A DNA stretch of 64,000 nt from Maniola hyperantus (GCF_902806685.2 NC_048539.1:2926501-2990500); one strand, 5' to 3'. Shown: positions 18,303 through 31,716, counted from the stretch's first letter. Numbers and translations: made by a program. Notes: generated by a model from the sequence alone, not told the origin.

Positions 18303-20005
18303 ATGAACGAAAATGCGACGAAAAGAAGGGTAAGGACAGAGTGGAATCTATTCTGTGTGATAAAAAACTCGTGGCGATAAAGATGGTGTTGAAAATGGCG
18401 GTATTAATCATTCCTTCTCACTAACACACTAGTTGTGTATAGTGTGTGAGTGAGACAAAATGCGCTGCTTCGTTTCAATTCATTTCGTTATAGGCGCGAG
18501 GCTTGGTCAATTTAACCTATGGACTTGTAACGCGCCTAATATTACGAATAAAAATTTCTGACACTTTTGGTGCGGGACGAGGAAACACTACATAGACAAC
18601 TTGACACACTCACTCAACAAAGTTTTGTGTCATTATTAACACACACATATCTAAATCTTCAACACTACTACATTTTACGCACACTAATAAGTTATATACA
18701 TCAACATACAAAGACATTACGAGTGTAAGACAGTCAAATTGATTTGCGATGCTACCGTATCGATATTTTAAAATATATCGATAGTTTTTCAGAAAAATTT
18801 TCATTTAAAATTTCGATAGTGAAAATGTGCTTATTAATGACTTATATTATTATATAATACAAAATAAACCTGACCGCGCAAAAGCCTACCAAACATAATT
18901 AGTAGGTATATCAATCAATAAAATGTTTTTTTCTTTCCAATCAATCATTTATTTATTGCACATTGGGTTTACATGGTAATTCCAATATGGTGTACTCTTT
19001 GTCCAAAAAAATTAAATGTAAGTTATTAAATATAACACGTATTGCCCTTACAAATTAGCAATGCAAAATTTTCTCAATACCTGCCGCTTTTACCCCACAG
19101 CAAAATTCCATAAGACAGATATGATACTATGAAAATAAATTAGTAAACACACACGGTGGCCTCTTCTATTTTTAACACGTCATTATTTACCATTAGGTTA
19201 ATGTTATGTACATTCTTGGCGATTTAATACATAAATTTTATACATTTCGCGCCTATCACTAAAATTGCGTTGCTTTAATTTTTTTTTAAATGTATTAAGT
19301 ACGTGAAATCACAGAAATCGACCAGTTTTATTACAAGTATAGGTAGCGAAAAAATTGTGGTAATTAATAATAACTATTCTTTACTTGACTTGAAGACGGT
19401 AATTTAGTCGTTAATAATAAAGAAAAAGTTTTCATCGATATCGATAATCGAACCGCAATCACTATCGTACTACTACGTAATTTCATGCTGTTCACGCGTA
19501 TTCAAATTTTAACCTAATTTGTATATATCGAGGGTTGCAATTGTTTAGAAAAAACAAAATATAGTCTCGTGAGGAGTGTGACTCGTTTCTACCGAATTAT
19601 TACGTACTCAATTACTGAATCGGTAAAGTTCTCGATTGTTATTTTATTATAATAATTTATGTAATTTAATTTATAGAAAGCGTTTATTACACCAAAAATA
19701 CTTACTTATGAAATGAAATTCCATCTTTTTGTAAATTTGATGTGTTTGATTTGTTCTTGCACTCACTAACGGCACAAACAGGCATTTTTCACCCAGCGTG
19801 TAAGACGTCGTCACACATCGAAAACGATTCTGACAATGACAAAATCGATTCCGCAAACAGTGTTTATAAACGCAGTGGATTAAAAATCCATTACTATTGA
19901 CAGAGGGGAATAATCATGCGAGGCGCGTCCTTAGGTTAAATCGTCCAAGGCGCGAGGTATATCAAATAGACTAGACTCAACTAGGCATCGCGTTCGCAAT
20001 TTGGA

Positions 20006-20141
20006 ATCATATCGCCTCGCTATCAGGCTCGGACTTCGACCTGGCAGCCCACGGAGACCATCAGGGTATTCGAAGCTTGGCCAAACGTGTGGTGACCGAC
20101 CTTGCCAGTAACGCGAGTAATGCTCCAGACCCTGCTCACTG
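20006..20141 (+). repeat. Duplicated 135-bp GC-balanced segment, copy 2
   Basis: Same orientation as 18168-18302, 1.84 kb downstream. The flanks differ, except for short inverted similarity of 'ggcgcg' and 'taggttaaat' blocks at 18490-18535 and 19919-19955. Confidence 0.75.
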
Positions 20142-20149
20142 CCACGAAA

Positions 20150-21440
20150 AAGATGTACAGAGGACTCTCCGTCACTCACCTTCTTACAAACTACGTTTGT
20201 ACATAAGAAAATCGTAGTATATATTTTCACTAACATGTGTCGGTACACCCGCAGGCGCTCTTATCATTTTGCTTTTGGTTTATTATTGTTTACGGTGTTT
20301 TGACAAAATACGGCACTTGCTAATGTGGCACGACTGGAAGGCGACCGTATCTAAGTGAACAGACTTTACGCAGTGAAGTCCCATCTTGAAGCAGTTAGTC
20401 ATGAGTTCATGACTGATTTGTGTATGGCCGCTCTTAGACTGCGAATTAGGCTTAAGCTTAAGTTTATTGCCTGCTTTATTTTTTGACTCATCTTTGTGTC
20501 GAAATTGAAAATTTGTTTTTAGTTTCGTTTGGCTTGTCCTAAAACATGTAAATACACGTTGTAATGTACGTAATTTTTTTAATGGAAGCTTTTGTAAACT
20601 AGATTAACTATGTATACTTTGATGAATGTTTCATCAATCAATAGCTAAACAAAATATTTATATTCGCTCTATACAGTCAAATATTTTAATAAGTATTTAA
20701 TAGGTCGTGTAAACTGAGTGAAATAATAACAAATTTTCTATTTATATTATACTTGTAGCTTCATTATATGTATCAATAAGCACAACGCACAACAAGTACT
20801 GAAAAAAGCCGAAAAAGTTCCTGTATAAATTGATGATCTTCTTTTATTATTATAGCGCGGTTTTACATAAATACTTGCTTTAGTATAGCCCGCGCCAATT
20901 AAATAGTCGTTCTTGAAGTTAACCGCAAGACGCGTCGCAATAGAATTTTTTAGGCGTCAGCGGGACGCGCGACGCGAGTGAGCGGAACATACCAGCCCAC
21001 GCGCCGCTCCGCACCCCATGTTCGCCATCTGCATTAGTGTGAGTGCTACATCCATACACAGCATGTGGAACAACACCTGCGCGAGCTCCCACTCGCATTG
21101 TAGGTCAGACGCGACTATTTAACTGCCGGGAACTATATCAAAAGTTGATTTACCATGTGTTTTCCAAATATGTAAATATTTATTACTTTTACTTTAGAAA
21201 AGTTATATTGCCTCAAGTCTCGAAAATGTGATCTTTACAAAATACTTACATTATTAAAGTAAATTAAAATAAATTCACACATCTAAAATTTTATTCACTT
21301 TTCATGATAATTTTATTTCAATTCACTAAGTAAATATTCATCTCGAAAAGTGATTTTTTTTGTACTTAAATTAGGAATATATCTTAGGAACAAAAATTAA
21401 AGTATCGGTATATTGCAATGTTTATTGCACATATAACTTA
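20150..21440. other. No gene seen
   Basis: AT-rich, apart from a short GC-rich patch at about 20935-21020 with several cgcg words. No open frame with recognisable motifs. Confidence 0.5.
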
Positions 21441-21758
21441 GGCTCTTTACGCACTACATCCGATCCGAGTCCGAGAAAATTCAGATCTAAAAAACTCGGA
21501 TCGAATCCGGATGTCTATTAAACTGCGTCCGTTTTGTTGTGTTGTCACTTGCATAATTGTTTCTCACGATTGCTCGGACGAAATACGCAAGTATTGCTAC
21601 AAGTAATATTGTGATTAGGTAATTCGGTTCGTAAACAATGCTCCGAATTGGAAATAACAGAAAACGAAATTCGGTTAGTGCGCAAACCCTCATACAAATA
21701 GCACTGCTTCGGATCGAGAATTCTGCGATTCGAATCGGATGCAGTGCGTAAAGAGCCT
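21441..21758. mobile_element. MITE family B, long copy
   Basis: Inverted ends 'ggctctttacgcactacatc' and 'ggatgcagtgcgtaaagagc', about 318 bp. A shorter relative is at 14473-14597, and a solo end is at 57255-57303. Confidence 0.85.
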
Positions 21759-21861
21759 CAAACTAAATCGGTAGGACTAAAAAGCCTGCCAACTTTTTCC
21801 GTAGGGTACTTTATGAAAAGGCTGGCTTTAATTTTGCCAAATTTAGTTTGTTTTATGTACA

Positions 21862-22074
21862 ACTAGATATGCCCGCGACTTCGTGTGCGTGGATTTAGGT
21901 TTTTAAAAATCCCGTGGGAACTCTTTGATTTTCCGGAATAAAAGCCTAATAGCTTCCCCGGTATGTAAGCCACCTCTGTCCCAAATTTCATCAAAATCGG
22001 TTCGACTATTGGGCTGTGAAAAGCTAGTAGACAGACAGACAGACACACTTTTACATTTATATTAGTATGGATTA
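21862..22074 (+). repeat. Dispersed repeat R1 copy
   Basis: 'gatatgcccgcgacttcgtg', 'gggaactctttgattttccg', 'aagctagtagacagacagac' and the terminal 'atattagtatgg'. Confidence 0.8.
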
Positions 22075-22574
22075 ACTGGTATCATGTTAGTATTCGTAAG
22101 ATAAGTAAGAAGAAAGGGGAGTTGTAAAGAAAAAAGGCATATCAATTGTTGAAAAAGTTTTGTTGCAAAAAAGATTGGTTTGAAGTAAATTTTCACTGGA
22201 CAAAAGATATGTGCAATAAAGTTTCGTAACATCTTCATTATGTAGGGTTCGATATGTTTTTCGCTTAAAAATTCCATTTAAATTATGTTGACCCTAGAAA
22301 AAGTTTTCAATGGAGAAGTTAGTTGAGTAATGTCAGTAAACCTTTTTTAACGTAACTTGTATCTTGGGATTCTAAAATCGTGATTATAGTATGAACAATT
22401 ATAAATTAAATTATTACGAGGAAAATTTAATTTCTCTATCACTGATAATTGTAAGGCTTTAATATAAATAGAATCTCATATCGTAAAATATTTAATAAGT
22501 GAAAGCTTTTTTTATACAGAAGAAAAATAATAGTTATTATTCATTCAATATATTTATTTCCGTTATGCATTGTC

Positions 22575-22790
22575 ATAATATGAAGATGTGCAAACTGTGG
22601 AACCAACTCCCATCGGCGGTGTTCCCACTAGATTATAACATGGGGTTATTCAAGGGGTGGACCAACAAATTCCTAAAAGGCCGGCAATGCATCGGCGGTT
22701 CCTCTGGTGCTGCAAATGTTCATGGGCGACGGTAATCACTAACCATCAGGTGACCCGCCTGCTCGTTTGCTCGCTATCTCTATTTAAAAA
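22575..22790 (+). mobile_element. LINE ORF2 C-terminal remnant
   Basis: Translation gives KLWNQLPSAVFPLDYNMGLF then KGWTNKFLKGR, a typical end of a non-LTR retrotransposon polymerase ORF. It is shared with 29255-29465. Confidence 0.7.
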
Positions 22791-23133
22791 AATATTCTAT
22801 ATGATTATCATAATATTTCTACACTATAATAATTTATATCGACTTTTCAGCAGTAAATATTGTGAAAAACCTGGCAATAGCTTTTGCTTTGTCAATATAG
22901 TTCAAGTTTTGTGCGCTGATAAAAGTAAGATATGTATTATAATTAACATAGTGTTCATTAGAAACAATAATAATATATTGGAGAATATATTCGTCCATTT
23001 TGTATGCGAAGCGCTGATATTTTATAATAATTGTCTAGGTGTGATTTGTCGACTGATTTTAAGTAATACATTTTATTAGGGCTCAACGAAAGGCATTGAA
23101 TAGAATATTTTTATTCAAGTAAACGATTACAAG

Positions 23134-23220
23134 TGCTTTTGAATCGTCAACTAGTTTAATTTACCACTGGTTCAGAATGACGTTCCTACCGAGAAGAACC
23201 AGCAAGAAACTCGGCGGTTG
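23134..23220 (-). repeat. Dispersed repeat, inverted copy of 14999-15125
   Basis: 'ccgagaagaaccagcaagaa' is the complement of the 14999 element. Confidence 0.6.
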
Positions 23221-23360
23221 CTCTTTTCAAGTGATCAATTTGCAATTTTATTATACCACAATGCAAAAATAGCATTTTAAAAAGAGTGTATTCAGAGCGC
23301 GTACCATACAAATAAAGTTTGAGTCTTTTTTTTTTATTGAGATAGATATTTTCACCAATC

Positions 23361-23495
23361 AAACTCAATAAAATTTTGTAGACACATTCTACAAATTAAT
23401 ATCTGTGTCTGTGGTTTCACAGATTTTCGTAAAAATGTGTAGTTTCAATGAGTGCTTCAAAGATTTATACAAATTTTGTAGCTCGTGTAAGTCAG
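23361..23495 (+). repeat. Dispersed repeat shared with 46008-46150
   Basis: Blocks 'aattttgtagacacattct', 'attaatatctgtgtctgtgg' and 'cagctcgtgtaa'-like words line up in order with the second copy. The class is unknown. Confidence 0.5.
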
Positions 23496-23581
23496 AAACT
23501 ATTTAATTCCTTTTAATTTTCACTAGTGGCTTAACATATTGTATGGATGTCGTTGCATTGAAGTCCGATGTAGTGTATTTT

Positions 23582-24116
23582 AGCTTCTATAGAGCGTATT
23601 TTGACTTTGCTCAGACTTAAATTTCAGCTAAAACGAGACAGATTCATGCCAGCCACAGATATTTACCTACAGTTATGGTGGCCCCTTCAGTCCTTCTCGC
23701 TCAACTTGTGAAATGTTATTCCTTCTATTTTACGTTCGCTTCGGCTATTGTAGCCTAGTATACAGCAACCCACCATTGCACAATAACTTCAAAAACAACA
23801 AAACAACAAAACAAATCAATTATTTCTTTAAAATACTTGAGTCAACATAACCTCACTTCACGTCGTTTGTCAAGATCTCACGTACAAAATACATCTTGAC
23901 AAACAAAAAAGTGGCCACGGTGATAAGGACAAAAAATAGTCATTTTGTCACATTCTAATAAGAGCTTAAATGCATTTAGCTATCTCGCTCCAACAGTAAG
24001 TCACAATAGGGCTACTTTTACAGGTATTTCTTCTCAGATGCCAGCTTTATAACCCTGTCTCGTTTTAACAGTGTCAAGTCTACGCAGAAACAAAATGTGT
24101 TCTATAGATCTCAACC
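23582..24116. mobile_element. MITE family A interrupted by a ~400-bp insertion
   Basis: The left end 'ctatagagcgtattttgact' plus 'aaaacgagacagattcatg' (to about 23648) and the right end 'ctgtctcgttttaacagtgt' to 'tctatagatctcaacc' (from about 24055) frame unrelated DNA. Confidence 0.65.
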
Positions 24117-24119
24117 TAA

Positions 24120-27100
24120 TAATAGGATGTCGGTGTTGGCTTAAACGAATCATATAGTGATTGCAGCGCCTTACGTGTATTGATTTCCCTATCGTTTGAT
24201 GAATATTTATCTAGACGTCTAGGTCCGAGCTAACACCTTTTATGTCAGGGCTAGTAGGTACTTTGTATCCCTTGTAACAGTTCGTGACCAGCGTGCAAAA
24301 AACTAACTTTTCCTCTATATTTAGTAATAAAACATAATATAGGTAAATCTATCACAGCACCTTCATACATTTGGTGACAAGTACGGCTGTTTGCCTGTAT
24401 TTAGTAATATTACATGAAAAGGTAAAACTGTAACAGAACGTGATATATTTAATGACAATTACGGTTTTTTCTACGGTTTTCTATTTATTTTATATTAATT
24501 ATCCAAAGTAGTGGCAAATATTGTTTCACAAGTGTGACATAATTTCCTCCGTGAGCCGTGACCAATGCGGGAACTGATCAGTCGTCCATAATGTTTTCCT
24601 CTTTCCTTATACGTGAAATAGGTAAATGTCACGTAATTTGTCCATACTTGACGTCATTATACACAAAGTCCGTACAAAATAATTCTTCACGCGCCATTTA
24701 AACTCCATGGGTCGACTGTCATATCAAAAGTACGGTTCACCCAGGTTCACCTTTAAAATAAGGACGAAAATCGTACTTTCGAAATGAAATTTGGCACAAA
24801 AAGTTAAAATGGCGCATGAGGAGATAAATTGTATGCGTTATATTATATTTCAACACAAATATTTGTTTTATAAAAATTTAGTTTTTACGTGTTGATGGAT
24901 ATCCAGGTTAAAAATGCATACAAACACGAATCAGAATATTGCACTTGAGAAAAGTGATCTATTTAATTTTATCGCTCCAACATTATATGAAAATTATAAA
25001 AAATATAAAAAAAAACTTCAAATTAAGTATATTATTATAATTATTATACAATAATTTATTTTGGAAGCATATTAAATGTATAAAGAATCATACGTAGTTT
25101 AAAGTTAATTCTACAAGATGAAATACATAAATGTATAGAGATTCTTCTTTGCGAATAATTAAATTATTAATTATTGAAAGCCGTCGCACAAAGATTATTT
25201 ATTTTACTAGATAGTTTATTCTAATAAAAAATGGTCTGAGCGATAGAGACAAAAAATTTGTCTCTGTCGCACGTAACGCTTTGCTAAAAGCAATGTGTAT
25301 TGAGTAAAATCAAATCAAACTTATCGACTGTTAATTTTTATATTTTTGCGCATAGTAATTATATAGTTGTTATGTAAAGGTTTATTATTGAAACTGAAAC
25401 TAAATCAATTATGTATTTTTTGCTAGTATATAAGTCAATTTCATTTAATATAAGGTCTAAGTTAATTTTTGAGATTTTATGAAATAGTGATGCTTGACAA
25501 TTTTAGTTACCAAATTTTTTACTAAGAAAAATTATTTACTATTTTGGGCTGTGTATGTGATACCAATTAGAGAAAAGGATTTCGTCAAGCATTATTATAG
25601 TAAAATATATTTGTAATTATTTTATATTTCGTCAGTTTAGTTACTGTGGCTACTCCATAGATTTTTGTCCGACTTTAGAATGCATTGGTGCTACTTTAAT
25701 GCTTTACTGATAACAGAATCTCATTTTAAAGGTTTTTACATTTACTACCAATATTTCATCAATTCAATATTGATGATATACTATAAAATTACAGCTGATG
25801 CCCGTGACTTCGTCGACGCGGAATTATGTTATTTAATATGCCGTGGGGACTCATAATTTTCCGGGTTAACGTATATAATATATGTACACATTATATCCGT
25901 CCCCAAGATGCAATATTATCTTCTTGCCAAATCTTGGCTTGGCTTCAGGCGTGAAAGGTAACAAACAGACAGACAGAGTTACTTTAGCTCTTACAATGGA
26001 TTTTGTAGAAAACATTTTTGGAGAAAAATACATGGGGTAGTTATTGTGACTTAAATGTCAGTAAAAGTTGAGGTCATAATAAGGCTTTTGTTGTAAAAAT
26101 GTCACAAATAAGAACTATTTTGTCATTTAACACTAGTTCCTAATCGGGATAACAGGATTTTTTTTATTATGTGGTTTCTGTATATTTTGTTTAAGATTCT
26201 ATGACTATCATTAATTTTAACAGGCATTTCTTATTTATTGAAAAAAGTAGTGTCACCAGAAAAAACAGACTGTATCCAAAAAAATTAAATATTGAATGAA
26301 TTTTATTATATATTAATTATATTATTATATAGAATATTAATTGGATCTAAAATAATAAATAATTTATACATGTTTTGTGCAATTCAGGAAAGAAAGAAAT
26401 GCGTGTTATATCATAAAGTAACTTTTGACAACTTATCTTGCACAACTAACCAACTGTCTCGCAAATTGCTAATGCGCGTGGTCGAAATTTTAGTGACGTC
26501 AGCACTAGACTGAAGTTTCGAGCTGATGTTATATTATTATTTCGGCTGACGTCAAAATGACGCCATTTCGATGTTAATGAGACATGGTTCCAGCGCAATA
26601 GCAATTTATAGCTAAATTATTAATCTAATTTCTAACAAAGATTCCTTTAAAATCATGGAAGAGTCGGCCCAAATTACTTAGTAGTTTTAGGTAGGACCGA
26701 AATTTCTATTTAAATTAACCTTTTGCACTCTTTCTTACAAATTATTTACGTACTTATCCATTACTGTCATAAGTTGTCAAAAGATGCGAAATTAACCAGT
26801 TTTTAATTCAAATAAAAATTATGTGCCCACGCTGAAATTTTTCATACTTTATTCCCATTTAAAGCAAGCCATACAATACGCAAGGGTAGGTTGCTTTCGC
26901 AATTAATCGTCTAGCTAGGCAAACGGGCCACCAGTGACTTGCGACCTGCGCGATGATCGCTAACTCAGGGTCTAACACTGAATGATAACCACGGAGCTCA
27001 TTTGTAAGAGTTATCTCATAGATTAATTATTGGTCTCGCTCTATGAGTTATCTTTAAGTGATATCAACTGTAATAGCGTGTCGCGGCTACTAGATACCTA

Positions 27101-27128
27101 CATTTATTCGGTCATTTCTTACAAGATG
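24120..27128. other. AT-rich DNA with two small repeats only
   Basis: Apart from an R1-like fragment (25792-25980) and a MITE D copy (26457-26612), no gene, splice-framed exon or RNA gene is visible. Confidence 0.55.
26457..26612. mobile_element. MITE family D, copy 2
   Basis: Inverted relative to 10524-10686. It carries 'cgcaaattgctaatgcgcgt', 'atgacgccatttcgatgtta' and 'gacatggttccagcgcaata'. Confidence 0.8.
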
Positions 27129-27400
27129 TATCATTATCATCATCATCATCATCATCAACCAATAGCCGTCCACTGCTGGACATAGGTCTCTTGTAGGGAC
27201 TTCCACACGTCACGGTCTTGCGCCGCCTGGATCCAGCGGCTCCCTGCGACTCGTCTGATGTCGTCCGTCCACCTAGTGGGGGGTCTTCCAACGCTGCGTC
27301 TTCCGGTGCGAGGTCGCCATTCAAGCACCTTGGGACCCCAACGTCTATCGGTTGTACGAACTATGTGCCCTGTGTGTGTGTACAACATTTTCGTACAAAA
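27129..27400 (-). mobile_element. RTE LINE 3' end
   Basis: The reverse strand reads GPKVLEWRPRTGRRSVGRPP, TRWTDDIRRVAGSRWIQAAQ, and ends in an ETYVQQWTAIG-like terminus followed by the (atc)n tail at 27134-27156. It is 5'-truncated. Confidence 0.85.
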
Positions 27401-28057
27401 TGTATAAAATGATAAAATTCGCAGTTAGTCCCTGACCATGAACGGTTGGGGCGAGTTGGCCCTTAAACTTTGGTATAACATATACCCGTAGAAACATTTA
27501 TTGCTTGCTTAATATGTAAAAGATTTTAGAGTGGGCGCGTAGTTTTAAGTTAGAACATCCGTATCTAACATCGATCGCGAAATTGCTGTAACAAGTAGAT
27601 GCCAGTTAGATAAAGCTTTGGATGTTTGTTATAAATGTTTACTCACTTGTTATCCATTTTGCCCTTTAATGTGAAACGCTTGTTATTTATAAGATTTATA
27701 TGATTATATGGAAAGTTTACCGATTCTTTGTGTGGTTTTATTTTAGTACCTACTGATTAAAACACCCTGCGCCATAGGTAAAGCCGGGACTGTACATGAG
27801 TATAGATACTAATTACAGGTTACACCATAGGCAGTAGGTATATCAATAGTAGTCTTACTAACTGCAGTGTCAATACAAAGATATGTCACGTTGTTCAGGA
27901 GATAGGAGTGTACAAGGTAAACAAACACGTGTTTTCTCAATAACTATCGGTTTTAAACTCTAGGTAAGTCGTTAAACGTATCTATGTGAGTAATTTATGA
28001 TAGGTAAAAATAATACCTGGGACACAATCCTAGAGAAAAAGCTTATAGTATCCGAAT

Positions 28058-28290
28058 CCGACTCGGATGGGCAGCGTTCGGGAAGCTTAGAAATGTCTTC
28101 TCGTCCAAAATTCCTCAGAGTTTGAAAACCAAAATCTTCGAACAATGCGTGTTGTCTTGTCACATGGATTCAAGTTGCTAATTATGGGCCTCTAAGAAAG
28201 CTCAGAATCACACGTTACAAGACCGTGGAGTGTGGAAGTCTGTCTCTACTACAAGAGACCTAGGTATTTAGGTCAGCTAAGTATAGGATG
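28058..28290 (+). mobile_element. RTE LINE fragment, internally deleted
   Basis: The plus strand carries broken pieces of the polymerase C-terminal region (FGKLRNVFSSKIPQSLKTKI-like), then jumps to 'caagaccgtggagtgtggaa', the ORF end seen in 38117-38352. Confidence 0.65.
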
Positions 28291-29254
28291 ATGAAATTAA
28301 TAAAATATGTTTATAGTTAAAATTAACGAGAAAGTAATATACCTAGATACGTACCTAACTACGGTTATGCCGGTAGGTAGGTAACTAGCCACGACCGAAG
28401 TTTCCCACCAGACGAGAACAGACAATCAACCTGTAGCATAGAGACCTTTTGCCTATAAGATCGCATCGCTCACTACAACGCCATGTAGGTTTTTTATATT
28501 CACTATAGGCATACACTTGACCACAATCACATCTGATGGAAAGTGATGATGCGGACTAAGATGGTACGCGTCTGCCTAGAAGATGCCTATATTCACTCTT
28601 GTTTTAAAGATACCTACTCAGATTGTAATAGTTGGTAGGAAACAGACCGCGAAAAAACGGTAAATGTCTGCATGGATTATAGAGGTCATTAAAATCGGGA
28701 ATTGAACTCCAAAATCCTATTTTCAAGGCGGGCGTTCGGTTACGCCACTGATTCAATAGTAATAAATATACTTAACCGATAAAAAATTGCTCGCTTCTGA
28801 AGACCCGTCAAGATAAAGTTGAGCTCAATACAAATATCTATTGGAACTTCCTCACAGCTGGTCATCTGTGTGACATCACATCTTTGCTTTAACATAGCAT
28901 ATTATTTTGTTGTATCATTGAGTCAGTTGGATACACGCGTCGGTTCTGACCACATGTGCGTTTCCTATGTAACTAACTAATACGATTTATTTACCTACCT
29001 AAACTCTATAAGTTAATTGTGTAACGACTGTGACTGGATTATTACACAAGTGATACCTAACTAATAACGGTTATGTGCACGTAATTGTATTAGGTACTTC
29101 GTTACTGAGTGCCTAAGCCGTTTACTTATCAGTGATTGTGGAACGGATTTTGCGGTAAGTAAATAAAGTAAACTTTTTTATAGACAGCCTCCAGACACTG
29201 TGTAATGTAAACAGGCTTCAACCGACCGCCGGTTGTGCCAGATCCTTTTTTCCA

Positions 29255-29465
29255 TGCACATGCAAACTGTGGAATCAACTCCCATCGGCGGTGTTCCCAC
29301 TAGATTACAACATGGGGTTATTCAAGGGGCGGACCAACAAATTCCTGAAAGGTCGGCAACGTATCGGCGGTTCCTCTGGTGCTGCAAATGAGGGCGGCAG
29401 TAATCACTTACCATTAGGTGGCCCGCCTGCTCATTTACTCGCTATTTTTATTTTATTTAAAAACA
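29255..29465 (+). mobile_element. LINE ORF2 C-terminal remnant, second copy
   Basis: KLWNQLPSAVFPLDYN-like frame and 'ggcggttcctctggtgctgc' as in 22575-22790, with about ten differences. Confidence 0.7.
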
Positions 29466-29585
29466 AACTAATTATCTGGCTGACACTATAGTCTGTACTG
29501 CGCTATGGACTTAATAAAGAGATCCCAGGTTCCCGGCTCGCAGTTCATAAAATCCAAAGCATCGAAGCTTAGGAGTGAGTTGCTT

Positions 29586-29883
29586 CATCATGATTCATGA
29601 TCAACCCATCGTCGGCTTACTACAAAGTACAAGTCTCCTCTCCAAGGGTTTTGGCCATAGTCTACCATGCTGGCAAATACTTATGCGGATTGGCAGAATT
29701 CACACACCTTTGAGAACATAATGGAGAACTGTCAGGCATGCAGATTTCCTCACGATGTTTTCCTTCACCGTTAAAACAAGTAATATTTTAATTGCTTAGA
29801 ACGCCCATAACTCCGAAAAGTTAGAGGTGCGTGCCCGGGAATGAAACCCTGACCTCTCGCGTCTTAACCAGGCTATCAGGGTT
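29586..29883 (-). mobile_element. SINE family 1
   Basis: 'catgatcaacccatcgtcgg', 'gagaacataatggagaactg' and, at the tRNA-like end, 'gggaatgaaaccctgacctc' in place of the B box. Confidence 0.8.
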
Positions 29884-29962
29884 TGTATTGTAATAGCTCG
29901 AATACTTACTTAGATTAAATTAGAGTTCTGTTAAATAATTTTAAGTGATTTATGAGATACTT

Positions 29963-30115
29963 ATATTTCGCGACAGGTTGAGATGACAATCGGGGGACGC
30001 CCTGCACACCCACACGTCACCCCCTCTCGTCCGCAACAGGTTAGCGCGGGGGCTGTGCGGGCGGGTGTGCGGGGCGTTACCTCTCCGATGGCCATCTCGA
30101 CCTGTCGCGGACTAT
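29963..30115. mobile_element. GC-rich palindromic MITE (family G), copy 2
   Basis: 'cgcgacaggttgagatgac' pairs with 'gccatctcgacctgtcgcgg'. The core has 'ggggctgtgcgggcgggtgt'. Confidence 0.85.
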
Positions 30116-30408
30116 AGTGCTAACGTCGCTTCAACTTTCGAGACGGCTACTGTACTAATTTCTGGATTTCAGTTCGTCATTTTACCATTCAGCTTTTGAG
30201 GCATTCGTAAAACTTTTGTGATTCCCCGATCGTTAATGCTCTTCCCATTATGTCGGACATCTGATAATATCGAGTGCTCCATTTGTTTTATCTAGCCGTT
30301 AATCAGTTTGACTAGACTTCGTACTTTGTACTTATTTAGTTCTAAGAATAAAAGTGCGAAGGCTTTGTCTCCCTGGTTTAGCCTTGAGACAAAATTTATC
30401 GATTTTTG

Positions 30409-30615
30409 GGTTCCGTAACCAACGGGTAAAACGGAGCCCTATTATATATGTCACTCTGCTGTCTGTCTGTCGGTCCGCGTGTCACGGGTCTCTAGCTCGT
30501 AAACAAAAATTTTAGGTTTGTACCTGAAATTTTGGTATTTGCTGTAGAACGTTGACCCAAAACCGAATATTGAATCAGAAATTCAATCAAATTATTTTTC
30601 AGAGGAGCTCCCATA
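30409..30615 (+). repeat. Dispersed repeat R3 ('gggttccgtaacc') fragment
   Basis: It begins 'gggttccgtaaccaacgggt' with 'tgtctgtctgtcggtccg'. Better copies are at 38370-38657, 53499-53945 and 54378-54808. Confidence 0.65.
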
Positions 30616-31390
30616 CACCATACTACCCAGGTTAAAAAGCGAAAGTGTGTTTGTTTGTTGGTTTGTTCTTCAATCACACCGTAACGGAGCAACGGATCGG
30701 CGTGAATTTTTACTTAAAGACATGGAAAGTGACATATTAGGCTACTTTTATCCCGGGAAATCTAATAGGTGGAAAATAAGTCGATTTAAAAAATATTTTG
30801 AAAAATTTAGATCAGTAGGTACATTACGGTATTCGACTGTTGCGGATTTGCATTGCGCGTATGCGCTTTGTTAGTACTTAAACGCAAGGAAACACTTCAA
30901 AGATCCTCCGAACCCTCCAAATGGGCCTGGGTATTATAAAACTGCCATACCCCTTCCAGGTTAGCCCGCTTCCATCTTAGACTGCATCATCATTACCACC
31001 AGGTGAAATTGCAGTCAAGGGCTAACTTGTTTCTAAATAAAAAAAAATCAAAAAACTTTTTTCCTCGTCAATGAAGCTTAGCAAAGTGCACATTCACTGA
31101 GCTTTCAAAGTGCCATTATCTTATAGATAACCGATACAACATGTAGGTACTTAGGTACTTGTATTGATAAAAATCGTTCGTGTTTTCTGGTAACCTTGCA
31201 TGTTGGAAAAACATTTTTATTAAGTACATCGAGCTAAAAATAGTCCTAATCGCTTTTCCTTCCATTGTGTACCTATTACATAGAGAAAAGCGCGTTGTTT
31301 TACCCATATGCTTTACGACTACCTATCCCAGATTGTTTGTATCTAAGCAATGACTAGAAGTCAATCGTGATTTCCATTATCCATATTATC

Positions 31391-31598
31391 CATACTAATA
31401 TTATAAATGCGAAAGTGTGTCTGTCTGTCTGCTAGCTTTTCACGGTCCAACAGATTTTGATAGAATTTGGTACAGAGTTAGCTTACAACTCGGGGAAGGA
31501 CATAGGCTACTTTTTATCCTGAAAAATCAAAGAGTTCCCACGGGATTTTCGAAAAACCTCTATTCACGCGGACGAAGTCGCGGGCATCCTCTAGTATA
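31391..31598 (-). repeat. Dispersed repeat R1, inverted copy
   Basis: It starts 'tactaatattataaatgcga' and ends 'cgacttcgtccgcg' in reverse, with 'tcaaagagttcccacgggat' between. Confidence 0.8.
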
Positions 31599-31609
31599 TA
31601 ATATATCTC

Positions 31610-31716
31610 ACCCCGCTATACTCATACGTATTTTTAAAGGGAGTAAAGGACCCCGGATGGGTTCGAAACTAGTCGGGCTAACGTCGACTAAACACGTGAG
31701 TATAGCCGGGTGAGAG
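31610..31716. repeat. Palindrome-forming repeat, 'ccggatgggttcgaaactag'
   Basis: 'ctatactcatacg' at the left pairs roughly with 'cgtgagtatagccggg' at the right. The interior matches 50898-51055. Confidence 0.6.

Noticed and set aside
22657..23079. 140-codon plus-strand open frame
   Set aside because: It begins out of frame inside a LINE remnant and continues in AT-rich DNA. The composition (Ile, Asn, Phe) is that of a chance frame.
27112..27388. Host gene on the minus strand (GRPPTRWTDDIRR protein)
   Set aside because: The same sequence recurs at 38117 and 55497 with an (atc)n tail. It is an RTE LINE end.
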